A DNA stretch of 64,000 nt, taken from NCBI GenBank assembly GCA_964035015.1, contig OZ035997.1:63029904-63093903 (forward strand), written 5' to 3'. This document shows positions 1-9,157 of the stretch, piece after piece. This stretch comes from Corallium rubrum (taxonomy: Eukaryota; Cnidaria; Anthozoa; Scleralcyonacea; Coralliidae). Under the pieces are notes generated by a model. That model was not told the origin of the DNA. It did not search any database and saw nothing but the letters and a program-made list of their open reading frames with translations. The position numbers and the translations under genes are program-made. The number at the start of each line of letters is the position of its first letter. The stretch's first letter is position 1.

Positions 1-131
1 GAAATATTTGAGGTTGTTTGTAGGAAGTCTGTGAGGTCATCTGTAGGAGTCTCTGAGACCGTCGGCCAGACAACAACAGACTCAGTCACGTAGTACTCCC
101 CCCTATGGTTCCTCCTAACACAATGTCTCAT
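1..131 (-). CDS. Possible N-terminal fragment of a minus-strand viral gene, cut by window edge
   Basis: On the minus strand an ATG at 131-129 opens a frame that stays open to the window edge (at least 43 codons). The visible part is rich in Thr, Val and Asp, and I do not recognise it. Its orientation matches the other minus-strand genes of the element (3658 to 1022). It has no TAGTATAT-like motif at its start, unlike most other genes here, and the stretch is short, so it may be chance. If real, it would be transcribed away from the kinase gene that starts at 249. Confidence 0.3.
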   Translation of the reverse strand, partial: MRHCVRRNHRGEYYVTESVVVWPTVSETPTDDLTDFLQTTSNI

Positions 132-248
132 CACCCCGATAGCTCTCCTGAGGGCATGGAAGATAATCAGTATGGGTCGCCTAAGTCTCTTTGGAATCTT
201 CATATAAAATATGGAAGGTCTAGGGTTGTAACGTATACTTGGGGTATA

Positions 249-991
249 ATGACTGGGACAAAGTTTGGTGCTCGACTGATCGCCCTCGACGGAAACATCG
301 GTGTGGGGAAGACAACGTTCGTGAAACCATTTGCTAGGAGGAACCACTACCACCTCATCGAAGAGCCAGTTGAAGACAATCCATACCTAGAAATGTTTTA
401 CGCTGACCCCGGAGGTGGGCGTATGAGATGGAGACTTGGTTTCTTGGTGAGAGAATCGACGCTTACCTGAGAGCTCTGGAGTTAATTAACGAGGGGGAGA
501 ATGTGATCATAGAGCGGACACATCACAGCTGTATGACTTTCACTAAGAACTGTTTGCGCAGTGGGTGGATAACCGACGAACAGTTTTCTGATTATTCCAA
601 GATCTTCCACTCACTAAACAATCTACTCCCAACCCCTGATGCCCTACTACTCCTAAGCGCTTCAGTTGGCACCTGTCACGACCGAATGCTCAGAAGAGGT
701 CGGAAATGTGAGGTCGGTTTGACTAAGGATTACCTAGAGTGGATACAAAGGTATATGGGAGAAACGGTTGTAATGGTTTGGAACAAGGGGCCCAAGGTGA
801 TTGGTCTCGATTGGGAAGACTTCGGTCCGGATGAGTCGGAGGTAGTCAATACCCTCCATGGGATCCCTAGCGGATTTCACGGTTGGATGGCTCGTGTGGG
901 TGACCGGGACGTTTACATACCAGAGATCGTCAGAACCGTTAGCCAGGCCCGGCATGCTCAGCTGAGTCATAGGTCCTGTGATACCGTGTGA
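249..991 (+). pseudogene. Deoxynucleoside kinase-like gene, frameshifted
   Basis: The product resembles the dNK/thymidine-kinase-2 family, which phosphorylates deoxynucleosides to feed dNTP pools. The P-loop GNIGVGKTT lies at 291-317, followed by the EEPVE segment that normally contacts the substrate. The second half, in another frame, holds the ER motif (nt 512-517) and an Arg-rich LID segment (nt 674-712) with family-like spacing. The frame changes once between about 405 and 428: the first frame ends at 470 and the second is open from before 428 to the TGA at 989-991. I favour the ATG at 249 because it places the P-loop about 15 residues from the N-terminus, as in the family, and because GTATA directly precedes it, like other starts in this element. 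The frame is also open upstream to 105. A kinase is unusual in Polintons and suggests capture from a host or a large DNA virus. Confidence 0.75.
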
Positions 992-1021
992 TCATACTGT
1001 CGAAATGTGGACAGACCTCAG

Positions 1022-1441
1022 TCACAATGTCGTCGAGTACACGGACGTCGGATAGGAAGACAGTCTCGTCGTAGGAAGCCCCACGTAGGAAGCTTCTGAT
1101 TTGTGAACCTTGTGATAGTTGATATGAGCGAATTCACAGTTCTCCAGTCTGCCAGACATCCCCGACTTGGTCATATACCCTTGAATCAGGACGCCAGGAC
1201 CAGCTATGGTTCCGAGGATTAATGGGTTAGCTGTGACACCACCAGCTATTCCCCCAACCACAGTCAACCCAATAGAGACCGTCTCGAGGATCATCTTCAG
1301 TCTCTTCAGTCGGGTGTGTTTCCATTTGTAACAAGTCGATAGCTTGTGATAATACGAATAAAGTCTCTGCAGTTTGTCTACTTCAGCCGATTGGAGGTTT
1401 TTACCAATGTGGTTGAAGCTGATAACGCTTTTTCTCTTCAT
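1022..1441 (-). CDS. Small membrane protein of the viral element (139 aa)
   Basis: This intact 139-aa frame has a Lys/Tyr/His-rich N-terminal half that may form a basic helix (residues about 20-50). A long Gly/Ala/Val/Ile hydrophobic stretch follows at residues about 51-90, long enough for two membrane passes or a glycine-rich hairpin, and then a His-containing polar tail. I do not recognise a named family. Small proteins with this layout recur in Polinton-like elements, and another of similar plan sits at 8774-9157. The start codon lies one base after the distal stop of the LamG-like gene (1445-1443), so the two are probably expressed together. A role in membrane penetration or virion assembly is only inference. 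Confidence 0.55.
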   Translation of the reverse strand: MKRKSVISFNHIGKNLQSAEVDKLQRLYSYYHKLSTCYKWKHTRLKRLKMILETVSIGLTVVGGIAGGVTANPLILGTIAGPGVLIQGYMTKSGMSGRLENCEFAHINYHKVHKSEASYVGLPTTRLSSYPTSVYSTTL

Positions 1442-1442
1442 T

Positions 1443-2236
1443 CTAATTACAGGTCATGTTCAGCCATGGTCCCTTTACAAATCCTCCCGATCTCAGGTAC
1501 CCCCAGACGACCCTCTACGATCCTCATGCCGTAAAAGTTGATGTCTGAGTAAAAACTTTTTAAGCTGTTTACCCCAAACATTAAGATAAGGTTCCCCTAT
1601 CTGTTTAATGTCACACATAGTGTATGAGTCCCTCAGTATCTCACCATTTATCCTGACGTGTGACACTCTAAGTCCGGATAGCCAGTGGGCAGACACCAGA
1701 ACCTTTTTTCCGATGAACTCCGCTGGAATTGTGCACTCACGAAACCTAGACGGTGTCATCCCACCGAAAACCAGTTTGTTATTCACCCCAGCTTTAAACC
1801 CAAGGCTTCTACCATCGTTACCATTGACATTGGAAACTATTGTTTCCCAGGTACCCGACGCCGATCTCACACTATTCCTCTTTACCACAACAAAAACAGA
1901 AACATCGGTGAACATGAATCTGGGTACGTTAGCGTGGAAGGCCGTTCTTATCGTCGTTTCAGGGTAAAGGAAGTGGTGAGGAGAGAGAGTGTTTAGCTGT
2001 GGGTTGACACTTGGGGGTCTCCAAAACATAGCTGAGTTGGTCTCACCGTCTCTGTCCTCTATGTAATCAACAAAAGGAGGGAGTTTGGAGACAGCGTTCT
2101 TACTGGATCTGGTCACGTTCAGATCAAAGATGACCTTGTAGTCGCGAACCTTTGTGTTAAGGACCTCTCTTAGCTTATCGCTGAGTTGTTTCTTAGTCAC
2201 CATGTCCAGTCTGTTGTAACCATAAAACAGACTCAT
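1443..2236 (-). pseudogene. LamG/concanavalin-like beta-sandwich protein, frameshifted near C-terminus
   Basis: From the ATG at 2236 the protein shows alternating hydrophobic strands typical of a laminin-G/concanavalin-A-like jelly roll: a central block of strands around FTDVSVFVVVKR, then a Gly-rich turn, then a strand pair near VLVSAHW and a short NGE hairpin. The frame is open to 1493. Around 1580-1600 the frame that continues the fold changes, and the other frame runs to a TAG at 1445-1443, one base before the next gene's ATG. This points to a single indel near the C-terminus. LamG-like domains bind glycans or proteins, so a virion attachment role is plausible but inferred. The start codon is preceded by TAGTAT, which also contains the distal stop (2242-2240) of the upstream gene. 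Confidence 0.5.
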
Positions 2237-2239
2237 ATA

Positions 2240-3658
2240 CTATAAGACGTATTTACTGAACAGATACCCAGACACAGCTGTTAGGATAAATAGGATTCCC
2301 AACTCATTGTCTGGCTTTGGTTGTTTATCAGGTGTGTGGGCAGCTGGTTTGTTAGGTGTATGGATGGCTGGTTTGTCAGGTGTATGAGCGGCTGGTTTGT
2401 CGGTTTGTCCGTCTAGTGTTTCCAGGTGTGGACCGTTTTCTTAATGTATCTTTTTTGATGGCTGTTTGTGAACACCCTGATAATTGACTTCAGAATTAAT
2501 ACCAAACTTCATACCCTCTGACGCACGTCTGAGTATGTTGTTGTATCCTATAATATTCTCCTTCAGTATCGTCAGTGAGCCCGGTACTAACCACGTGTCA
2601 GGACTTATGGCTAGATTCTGGGTGACGTTAGTATCTGATATTGCCCTGTTCATATTCAGAATCCAGGTACTGACAGAATAGTTAACGATAGCATCCTCCA
2701 CAAGGACTCTAAACTCTTGCTGTGTTTCGAGACTTCCAGCACCTTTGTTAACAATACTGACCCTTGTTTTAGCCTGTGAACCAAGAACGGCGTAAACATA
2801 AGCCTCGATGGACTCATTCAGATACTGTAGACCTACTCTGGTGAAACCATTTGTCTGTAAAGGGATGAACCTTCTGTAGTGTGTCTTATAATCGCTATTG
2901 AGACGCCACATCCACTCATGGAATGGATGGTTGTGTTTGTAACCAGAGTGGGGATTAATCAGGAACTTTTTTTCTCTGGGTATGTTCGCCATGTTGTCGA
3001 TCACATCATCTCCGACGCCAAACTCTCTCATTAGGTCACTCCCCTTCTCCGTTATGAGACGTCTTAGTATACGCCGCGTGGTAAAATAGAGGTGGAAACG
3101 CATGATTGAGGAAACCACTGGATATACGTGTTCTGAGAATTTTAAGTGTTCTACCCCAACGCCACAGCAGTACGAACTGAGATAGACAGCAAAGATGAGC
3201 TGGTAATAAGGTTCATTATTATTCCACCATACCGCGATGTCCGTCCGGTTCCCTGGGTTCAGGACTGGTAACTTTGCCATAAAAAAGTCTTGGTCGCTAA
3301 CATAAATCCTGAAATTGTTAAGGTCGTAGTCTATAGCGTTGTCTGATAGATACGTGAACGTCGAGAAGTCGTACTTTCCCTCGATGTCCCTCTTCCAGTG
3401 TCGTTTACCCTGAACTTTTTGTACCGTACCACCACCAAGCCATATCTTCGGAAATCTGGGCGGTGGTTTATTTATTGTTAAATACTTGGTGTAGTCTTTA
3501 TTGCTCTTAAAATCTGAGTCGCCAGTGTAGATGTACGAATCGTTGATAGGTCCGAAGAACACACCAGGTTCTGATTGACTGAAGACTGAATCAGTTATGA
3601 ACTTAGTTCTGTCGGCGTATGGGTATCTAATAAAAAATTCTCTCAGAGTCTTATCCAT
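2240..3658 (-). pseudogene. Unrecognised 472-codon viral protein with Pro-rich stalk and C-terminal membrane anchor, in-frame stop
   Basis: The frame opens at ATG 3658 and runs 405 codons to a TAA at 2443-2441. The same frame then stays open for 66 more codons to TAG 2242-2240. That tail holds three PAxHTPxK-type repeats and a hydrophobic segment of about 18 residues near the end, as expected of a stalk plus a transmembrane anchor. The body is rich in aromatic residues (Trp, Tyr, Phe) and Asn; no known domain was recognised. Because the tail is coding-like and its stop overlaps the start motif of the next gene, I treat the TAA as a lesion, although natural termination or readthrough is possible. 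Divergently placed from the integrase with only 19 bp between them. A surface or virion protein is the best guess. Confidence 0.5.
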
Positions 3659-3677
3659 ATATCATAGGTGAGGTTAT
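3659..3677. promoter_or_regulatory. 19-bp divergent start region with paired TATATGG motifs
   Basis: Only 19 bp separate the start codons of the minus-strand unrecognised gene (3658) and the integrase (3678). Each start is embedded in a similar motif: GATATATGG read leftward and GTTATATGG read rightward. This fits the recurring start-codon motif of the element and suggests a bidirectional viral promoter. The role is inferred from position and symmetry. Confidence 0.4.
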
Positions 3678-4775
3678 ATGGACGCAGACGTCGGGTTGGA
3701 ACAGGAATTGAGAGATATTTACTACCATCCCAAAACAGGATATCAGTCAGCTGAACGGTTGTATCAGAAAGCATTGGAGGAAGGTCTTGACGTGAGTAGG
3801 AAGGCAGTGAGGGACTGGCTGAAAACACAGGACACGTCCACGAGGTATAGGCCGATTGTGAGAAGGCATAAGTTCAGACAGACGTTCGTCAGCCACCTCG
3901 GTGAGCAGATACCGATGGACTTGGTTGATATGGGGAAGTACAAGAACCAGAATAAGGGGTATTACTGGATCCTAACAGCTGTTGAGATTCTGAGTAGGTA
4001 TGCTTTCGCCGTTCCCATCTACAGAAAGGACACGAAAAACATGACTAAGGCTGTGGATAAGCTGTTGGAACAGTTCAGAGGTCGCTTTGGCACTTACCCC
4101 TACCTGGCTCAGTTCGACGACGGAAAGGAGTTTTACAACGTCGGTGTGAAAGGCTTACTGAAGGAACATGGTGTTGAGTACTTCAGTACGTTTTCGGACA
4201 AGAAAGCAGCAGTCGTCGAACGGCTCAACAGAACACTTAAGACTGCTATGTGGAAGTACTTTTACACCAAGGGGACTTATAGGTGGATTGATGTCCTGGA
4301 CAACCTCGTTGAGGGTTATAACAACACAAAACACAGTGTCGTTATGCTGAAGCCTAAGGTCGTCGGTAAGTCAAACGAGAATCAGGTCTGGAATACGTTG
4401 TTCGGTCATCACTTTGGTGATCATCCTTTACCCAAGTTCCGGATTGGAGACACTGTGAGGGTGTCAAAGTATAAGAGCATATTTACAAAGGGTTATGAGC
4501 CTAACTTCACTGAGGAAATCTTCAAGATTACGAAGGTCATCCGTGGTGATCCAAACGTTTACGAGATTGAGGACGCTGAGGGCGAGCCGATTATCGGAAA
4601 GTTTTATGAAGAGGAGTTGTCGCCGGCGGATAAGAAGGATGACGTTTATAGGGTGTAGAAGGTGTTGAGGAGGAAGAGAGTCGCGGGAAAGAAGATGGTG
4701 TTGGTCAAGTGGTTGGGTTATGATAACAGACACAACTCATGGATACCCGAGAGTAACGTACAAAACCTGGGTTAA
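3678..4775 (+). pseudogene. Polinton-type rve integrase with chromodomain, split by in-frame TAG
   Basis: This is the DDE-type integrase that would insert the element into chromatin. The N-terminal region (residues about 8-60) is the helical segment typical of Polinton/Ginger integrases. The catalytic core follows: Asp81 in PMDLVDM, Asp147 in QFDDGKEF and Glu181 in VVERLNRT (33 residues between the last two). An SH3-like C-terminal module around FRIGDTVRVSKY comes next. The frame meets a TAG at 4656-4658, after 326 codons, then stays open to TAA 4773-4775. The downstream part matches a chromodomain (VLVKWLGY, then HNSW). In the family a Glu usually sits where the TAG falls. The distal stop merges into TATATA before the next gene. 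Either this is one nonsense change or termination is leaky; I favour a lesion. Confidence 0.85.
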
Positions 4776-4789
4776 TATATACTCTGAGG

Positions 4790-5479
4790 ATGAGGTTAAC
4801 ATTATTCATTGAAAATGGTAAGAAGACTGTCTATTTCGAACAACCCATCATGGTGACAGGTCCAAAACCACAAATAATACTGAAGAAAGCTACGGTATAC
4901 TGGAACTATAACAATGTGGTGTCAGGTCTAAACGACTTGGCGTCATTCGATAGTAAGGAGACATCCGCTCCTGAAGGTTATCTGAACTTTGACGCGTTGG
5001 AAACGTTCGTTAAGACTCTAGCCGGGACCCACAGTGGGGTGGTTGAGTTCGGAAAGAATGTTTACAACGGAACTTCTAAGGTGAAAACGTCAAAGAAGTT
5101 GGGACTCGGAAAGATGGGTCTTCTTTTGGGTTTTGGTGAGAACGATGTGATAACTGTTGGTGGTGGTGGGTGGACAAATAGTCCTAATCAGGTGGCCATC
5201 AACAGAAGGCTGAGGTATGTCAGGATCTCGTGTGACGCTGTTGAGAGTGAGAAAAGTCTGGACAATGGGAGGAGGAGTAATCTGATTGGTACTCTTCCGA
5301 TAACCTCTGAGCAGAGTCTGAAAGGGAGTGTACAGCACTACACAGACATTTAGTCGAAAGCTGAGATCCGTAAGGGTGTCTATGGTAAGATGACCTTTAG
5401 GGTTCGTGGGAATAACGATCAGTCGGTAGGTCAACCGGTTGGGATCGGAGCTGTTTTGCTTGAGTTGTACATAGGTTAG
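4790..5479 (+). pseudogene. Probable minor capsid (penton-like) protein, in-frame TAG
   Basis: The frame starts at ATG 4790 (preceded by TTAATATATA) and stops at TAG 5351-5353 after 187 codons. It remains open in the same frame for another 41 codons to TAG 5477-5479. The protein alternates short beta-strand-like segments, has a Gly-rich loop (GGGGW) and ends, after the first stop, in a hydrophobic strand (GIGAVLLELYIG). This plan resembles single jelly-roll penton/minor capsid proteins of Polinton-like elements, whose last strands are similarly conserved. The assignment comes from pattern and position between integrase and capsid genes, not from a search. The distal TAG is part of the TAGTATATAATG motif of the next gene, which supports the longer frame as the ancestral one. 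Confidence 0.5.
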
Positions 5480-5485
5480 TATATA

Positions 5486-6703
5486 ATGGCTGGAGAAGGA
5501 GTTGATATTGAAATGGGTGAGCATGGTAAAGAAGAGGAAAGGGAAGATGGTATCAACGAGACGAGTTTCATAGATGATGACAATGAGGACTCCAAATCAG
5601 ACTATTCCATATTCAGACCTTCTGACCGTGTGACCCGTATTGGAGATGGAGTGCCCAACATTGGTAGTGATGCTGGGTCAATGAAAAGGTCTGTCACATA
5701 TGATAAGAAGAAGATCTTCCGCGAGATGTTAGATGCTGTAATAAATAAAGGAGATGGTGAGGCATCTGAGGAGCTGATAGAACACACCAGGTTCAGACTC
5801 AAAAATGGTCGCGTCAACGGAGCGTGGTTTTATGATGTACTGATCATGGTGTCTGATGGTGACGGGACTAGGTATAGTGATAACCAATCAGAAAAGGTAA
5901 AAGGGTATGTTGGTCGTTTCAAGAAACTGTTAGAGAAAGCCAGAATCGAACATTACAATACGGCTGAAGGAGCGGTTGAGGAAATCGGTGGTAACCCAAT
6001 ACTTTCTGAGGAAGTGGTGGCTAATATACTCTCACGGTCCAGATCAGCGATCGACTGTTGGGTTGAGGTAAGAGTGATAGACCTACAGGAACAAATGGAA
6101 GGGGTATTCATATCCGAACAGGAAGTAAGAGAAATCTCTGGAATAATCAACAAGCAGGGTATGGATATGGATACGATTAAGTCTCTTGAGATAGAAGTCA
6201 ACCACTACAGGGAAAAGGCGGAAAATGAGGTCAACCCTATCAAAAAACAACTCTACGACAGCGTCAGAAAAATTGTGGAACTAAAGGCAGACAGTATAAG
6301 AATCAGGATTAATGAAAGACCTGAACACACAGAAGCCATGTCTATTTTAAGCGATGAGGTGGAAAACAATGACCTGAATAGGTTGGAACGTTTTAAGAGG
6401 TGGGCTAAGAAAAATATGGTTGGTCTGTCTGCCATAGCCATCACCATAGCTGGGATAGTAACCACAATAGTTGTCGCTGCTAGGGGGGTTGTTTCGGGGA
6501 GAGCGAGAGCTGTTGGTGGTTTCGCTAAGGCACTCGCTAATCTGGGTAAGAGTTTAGGACCTCTGTTAGCACCACTGTTCAGTGTGATAGCACAGGTTCT
6601 AACTTGGAGAGCAAAAGGGATAGCATGGTTAGCCAACAATCTGTGGATTTTAGCTATAGCTATGGCGTGGTTATTGTATGACTACTGGAGAAACAGAAAA
6701 TAA
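5486..6703 (+). CDS. Large membrane-active viral protein (405 aa), unrecognised
   Basis: This intact 405-aa frame starts in the motif TAGTATATAATGG. Its N-terminal ~55 residues are strongly acidic and probably disordered. A mixed helical middle (residues about 70-290) includes charged, coiled-coil-like segments. From residue about 310 there are three hydrophobic stretches (roughly 311-332, 355-373 and 380-400), the second flanked by a Gly/Ala/Lys-rich amphipathic part. The end is a short charged tail. No family was recognised. The plan of an acidic head, helical body and membrane-inserting tail is consistent with a virion-associated membrane-disrupting protein, but this is inference. It sits between the penton-like and capsid-like genes in one orientation, so it likely belongs to the structural block. 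Confidence 0.55.
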   Translation: MAGEGVDIEMGEHGKEEEREDGINETSFIDDDNEDSKSDYSIFRPSDRVTRIGDGVPNIGSDAGSMKRSVTYDKKKIFREMLDAVINKGDGEASEELIEHTRFRLKNGRVNGAWFYDVLIMVSDGDGTRYSDNQSEKVKGYVGRFKKLLEKARIEHYNTAEGAVEEIGGNPILSEEVVANILSRSRSAIDCWVEVRVIDLQEQMEGVFISEQEVREISGIINKQGMDMDTIKSLEIEVNHYREKAENEVNPIKKQLYDSVRKIVELKADSIRIRINERPEHTEAMSILSDEVENNDLNRLERFKRWAKKNMVGLSAIAITIAGIVTTIVVAARGVVSGRARAVGGFAKALANLGKSLGPLLAPLFSVIAQVLTWRAKGIAWLANNLWILAIAMAWLLYDYWRNRK

Positions 6704-6720
6704 AACCTGTTATGTAGTAT

Positions 6721-7958
6721 ATGACCAACAGAAGTCAGACAGAGCTGTTACCTGGATTCAGACGGGCGAAAATGTCGGAGATCAAGGGAAGTAGGACAAG
6801 ACACACAATCACCATGAACCCCAACAAAGTCAACCCTGGTGAGGACCTCTACATCGACATACCAAAGCTAAAACCTGATAGTTGTCTGGTCCCGGGCAGC
6901 TTTCACTTATTGTTCCACTTTAAGAACATGAACACCAAGTCGTGGTTCCTAAACAATCTCTCCAGACTTCTGGTTGAAAGACTGACCGTCAAGTTAGCTG
7001 GTGAAACTGTTTACGACAACACGGGTGAAAGTATCCTCGGTGTGTACAAAGATCTCTGGCTACCGAAGAGTATGAGAGATCAAATGGTTGGGTATGGAAT
7101 CGGTCCAGAAAACCTGAGAAAGCTGATGTCTAAGGACGACAGGGAGGCTTCCTCTGGGGACGCTGAGAAGGTAGCTGACGCTCTGATGCTCACAATCCAC
7201 GGAGTGAGGATGAAGGTGAGATTGGACAAGATCCTCGGGGACCATGGACTTTATGCTCCCTCTGAAATGTACAACAACTTCCGCTATGTCATTAGCCTAC
7301 CGAAAGCCTCTGACGTTATGGTGGCCCAGTCAAGTGAATCTGTTGATGGGTACACATTGGAAAACCTCGAACTGGAGTATGAGACGATTGATAACACCGA
7401 CATCGCCAGTGAAATAACCTCGCTGTACACAGCTGGTCGGTCGTTGTCCTACCAACACGTCACGTTGATGAAGTCAACTGAATGGACGGCTGGATCAACC
7501 CTAATCAACGAACACATTAACCTCCCACGAAAGTCTATGAAAGGGATCGTGATGATGTTCACAAACAAAACCCGAACTGATAGTGAGGAATACGTCTATC
7601 CAAACATTGAAAGTGTTAAGCTAACAATTGAGGGCGTACCCAACGCCGTCTTTAGCCAGGGAATCCCAAAGAGTCGGTTCTATGATGAGGCTAAAAGACT
7701 GTTTGGTGGAAAGGAAAACACAGATCAGTTTATGACAATCCAGAAGTTCTACAAGAATGGTTTCTAGGGATTGATCTGAGAAGTATTGAGGACCGTGATA
7801 GTGTCGGGACTGGGAAAAGAATCGTTAACACACAGTCTGGGGTCCTGATTGAGATTACTAAGAAGGTGACTATGGCTAACGTAGTCTGTCGGATCTTTGT
7901 GCTGAGTGATGGTTTGGTAAACATGGTAAATAAAAATCTAAAATCAATTCAGTATTAA
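6721..7958 (+). pseudogene. Probable major capsid protein (double jelly-roll type), frameshifted
   Basis: The ATG at 6721 follows TATGTAGTAT. The frame runs 348 codons to TAG 7765-7767. Immediately after, a different frame (-1/+2) is open for about 60 codons and ends in TAA 7956-7958, directly abutting the ATPase ATG at 7959. The N-terminal part carries the NPGEDLYIDIP strand and SFHLLFHF, followed by many beta-strand-like segments and the NTGE loop, consistent with Polinton/adintovirus-type major capsid proteins. With the tail the product would be about 412 residues, short for this family. The shift near 7760-7770 therefore looks like one indel in a once intact gene. The identification rests on strand pattern, length and its position just upstream of the packaging ATPase, as in related elements. 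Confidence 0.55.
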
Positions 7959-8564
7959 ATGGACCACCCATTCAATATGTTGATCGTTGGTATGACAGGT
8001 TGTGGAAAAACCTGGTATCTCCTGAGGATGTTAGAAGATGAATACTTCAGGTTCTTCGACTACATCGTTCTCTGTCCAACGTTCAGCTGGAACGAAACCT
8101 ACACTACCTGGAAATACACCTCCGACCCGGACTTCATCGCTGTGGATTGTAGTCAGGACGACGTTGAAATTGTCCTAGAGTATATTATTCGAATTTTCAA
8201 GGGGTCCAAAACATTGATAGTCCTCGACGACTGTGCCAGTGGGCAACCCGTAAAGAACAGAACAAGTGAGTTGGTCAAATTAGCCTTCAGCGCCCGACAC
8301 TACAATCAGTCAACTATCGTAATCACACAACAGCTAACAGCTATCACAAAACCTTATAGGGAGAATATCAGTAAGCTGGTAACGTTCTACAACCCCAACA
8401 AAACCGACATGAAGGTTATTACTGATGACTACCTGGGTGGCTTAGACCGTAATGAGGTTATGGAGGTAACTGAAAAGTTAAAAGAAAACAAACACGCTAG
8501 ACTTGAAATTATGTTAAGGCATCCGTACGCGTATAAGGTGGTCATCCCAAAATCTGATCTATAG
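7959..8564 (+). CDS. A32/FtsK-HerA-type genome packaging ATPase (201 aa)
   Basis: This intact 201-aa frame encodes a P-loop ATPase of the type that pumps viral DNA into capsids. Walker A GMTGCGKT is at residues 11-18 and Walker B TLIVLDDC at about 85-92. A sensor-like segment, SARHYNQSTIVITQQ, lies around residues 110-124. The first residues (HPFNMLIVG) are characteristic of Polinton ATPases, where the P-loop is almost N-terminal. Length is normal for the group. It starts with no gap after the probable capsid gene and ends four bases before the next gene. It is one of the few genes of the element without a visible lesion. Confidence 0.85.
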   Translation: MDHPFNMLIVGMTGCGKTWYLLRMLEDEYFRFFDYIVLCPTFSWNETYTTWKYTSDPDFIAVDCSQDDVEIVLEYIIRIFKGSKTLIVLDDCASGQPVKNRTSELVKLAFSARHYNQSTIVITQQLTAITKPYRENISKLVTFYNPNKTDMKVITDDYLGGLDRNEVMEVTEKLKENKHARLEIMLRHPYAYKVVIPKSDL

Positions 8565-8568
8565 TAAG

Positions 8569-8781
8569 ATGGCCGAAAAGAAAAGTAAAACGGTGAGAGT
8601 TGGGAAAAAAATCAAGACACCCGCTGCAGAACCAGCTGAGGCATCTGTTGGGGGGCCAGAAACGGAAATACCTACTGAAATCCCCAACCTCGTCGATGAG
8701 CTCGTCAATGATCTGAAAAAGACTGAGGAAACCAGCCCAACACCCCAACCAACCGATGACACCAACAAAAAAAATGAGTGA
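8569..8781 (+). CDS. Small Lys/Pro/Glu-rich protein (70 aa)
   Basis: This 70-aa frame begins five bases after the ATPase stop. The N-terminus is very basic (Lys and Arg in the first 20 residues); the remainder is acidic and rich in Pro, Thr and Glu, so it is probably disordered. No family was recognised. The basic head could bind DNA, as in small core proteins of related viruses, but that is speculative. The last codons overlap the start of the next gene at 8774. Confidence 0.45.
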   Translation: MAEKKSKTVRVGKKIKTPAAEPAEASVGGPETEIPTEIPNLVDELVNDLKKTEETSPTPQPTDDTNKKNE

Positions 8782-9157
8782 ACTGATAAAACTATCAGAG
8801 GATGGTGAGGTAACTCAGTCAGTCAACTACATCAAAAAGGCGTCTGTAAAGGTTGTGGATAAGCTGTACGCCGAATATGAGGCCAGAAGAATGGAAAGAG
8901 CTAACGAATTTCTGACTGATATGCTAATCAGTAGATTCTCTAATGTTCTCGGTGGTTTGGACGCCGTAGAAAGCTCTGAGGAGCTAGATAATGAATTACA
9001 AAAAGATAAGCTGTTAAAAAGTGACGTTGGTAAAGTTGTAGCCATGATCACGCCGTACATACCATGTCTCGGACTGTTATCCGGAGGTATAACTGTGGGA
9101 AAACATGTGTATCAACACAAAACAAAAGTATTTGAACAGAAACCAGGAAGTAAGTGA
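8774..9157 (+). CDS. Small membrane protein (128 aa) at the right end of the element
   Basis: I choose the ATG at 8774 over the upstream in-frame ATG at 8756 because the first codons after 8756 lie inside the preceding gene and encode a run of Thr and Lys. The protein has a helical, charged first two-thirds (residues about 15-85) and a Gly/Ile/Leu hydrophobic segment near residues 88-112, then a Lys-rich tail. Layout resembles the 139-aa minus-strand protein at 1022-1441. No family was recognised. It is the last gene before non-coding DNA and microsatellite. Confidence 0.5.
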   Translation: MSELIKLSEDGEVTQSVNYIKKASVKVVDKLYAEYEARRMERANEFLTDMLISRFSNVLGGLDAVESSEELDNELQKDKLLKSDVGKVVAMITPYIPCLGLLSGGITVGKHVYQHKTKVFEQKPGSK

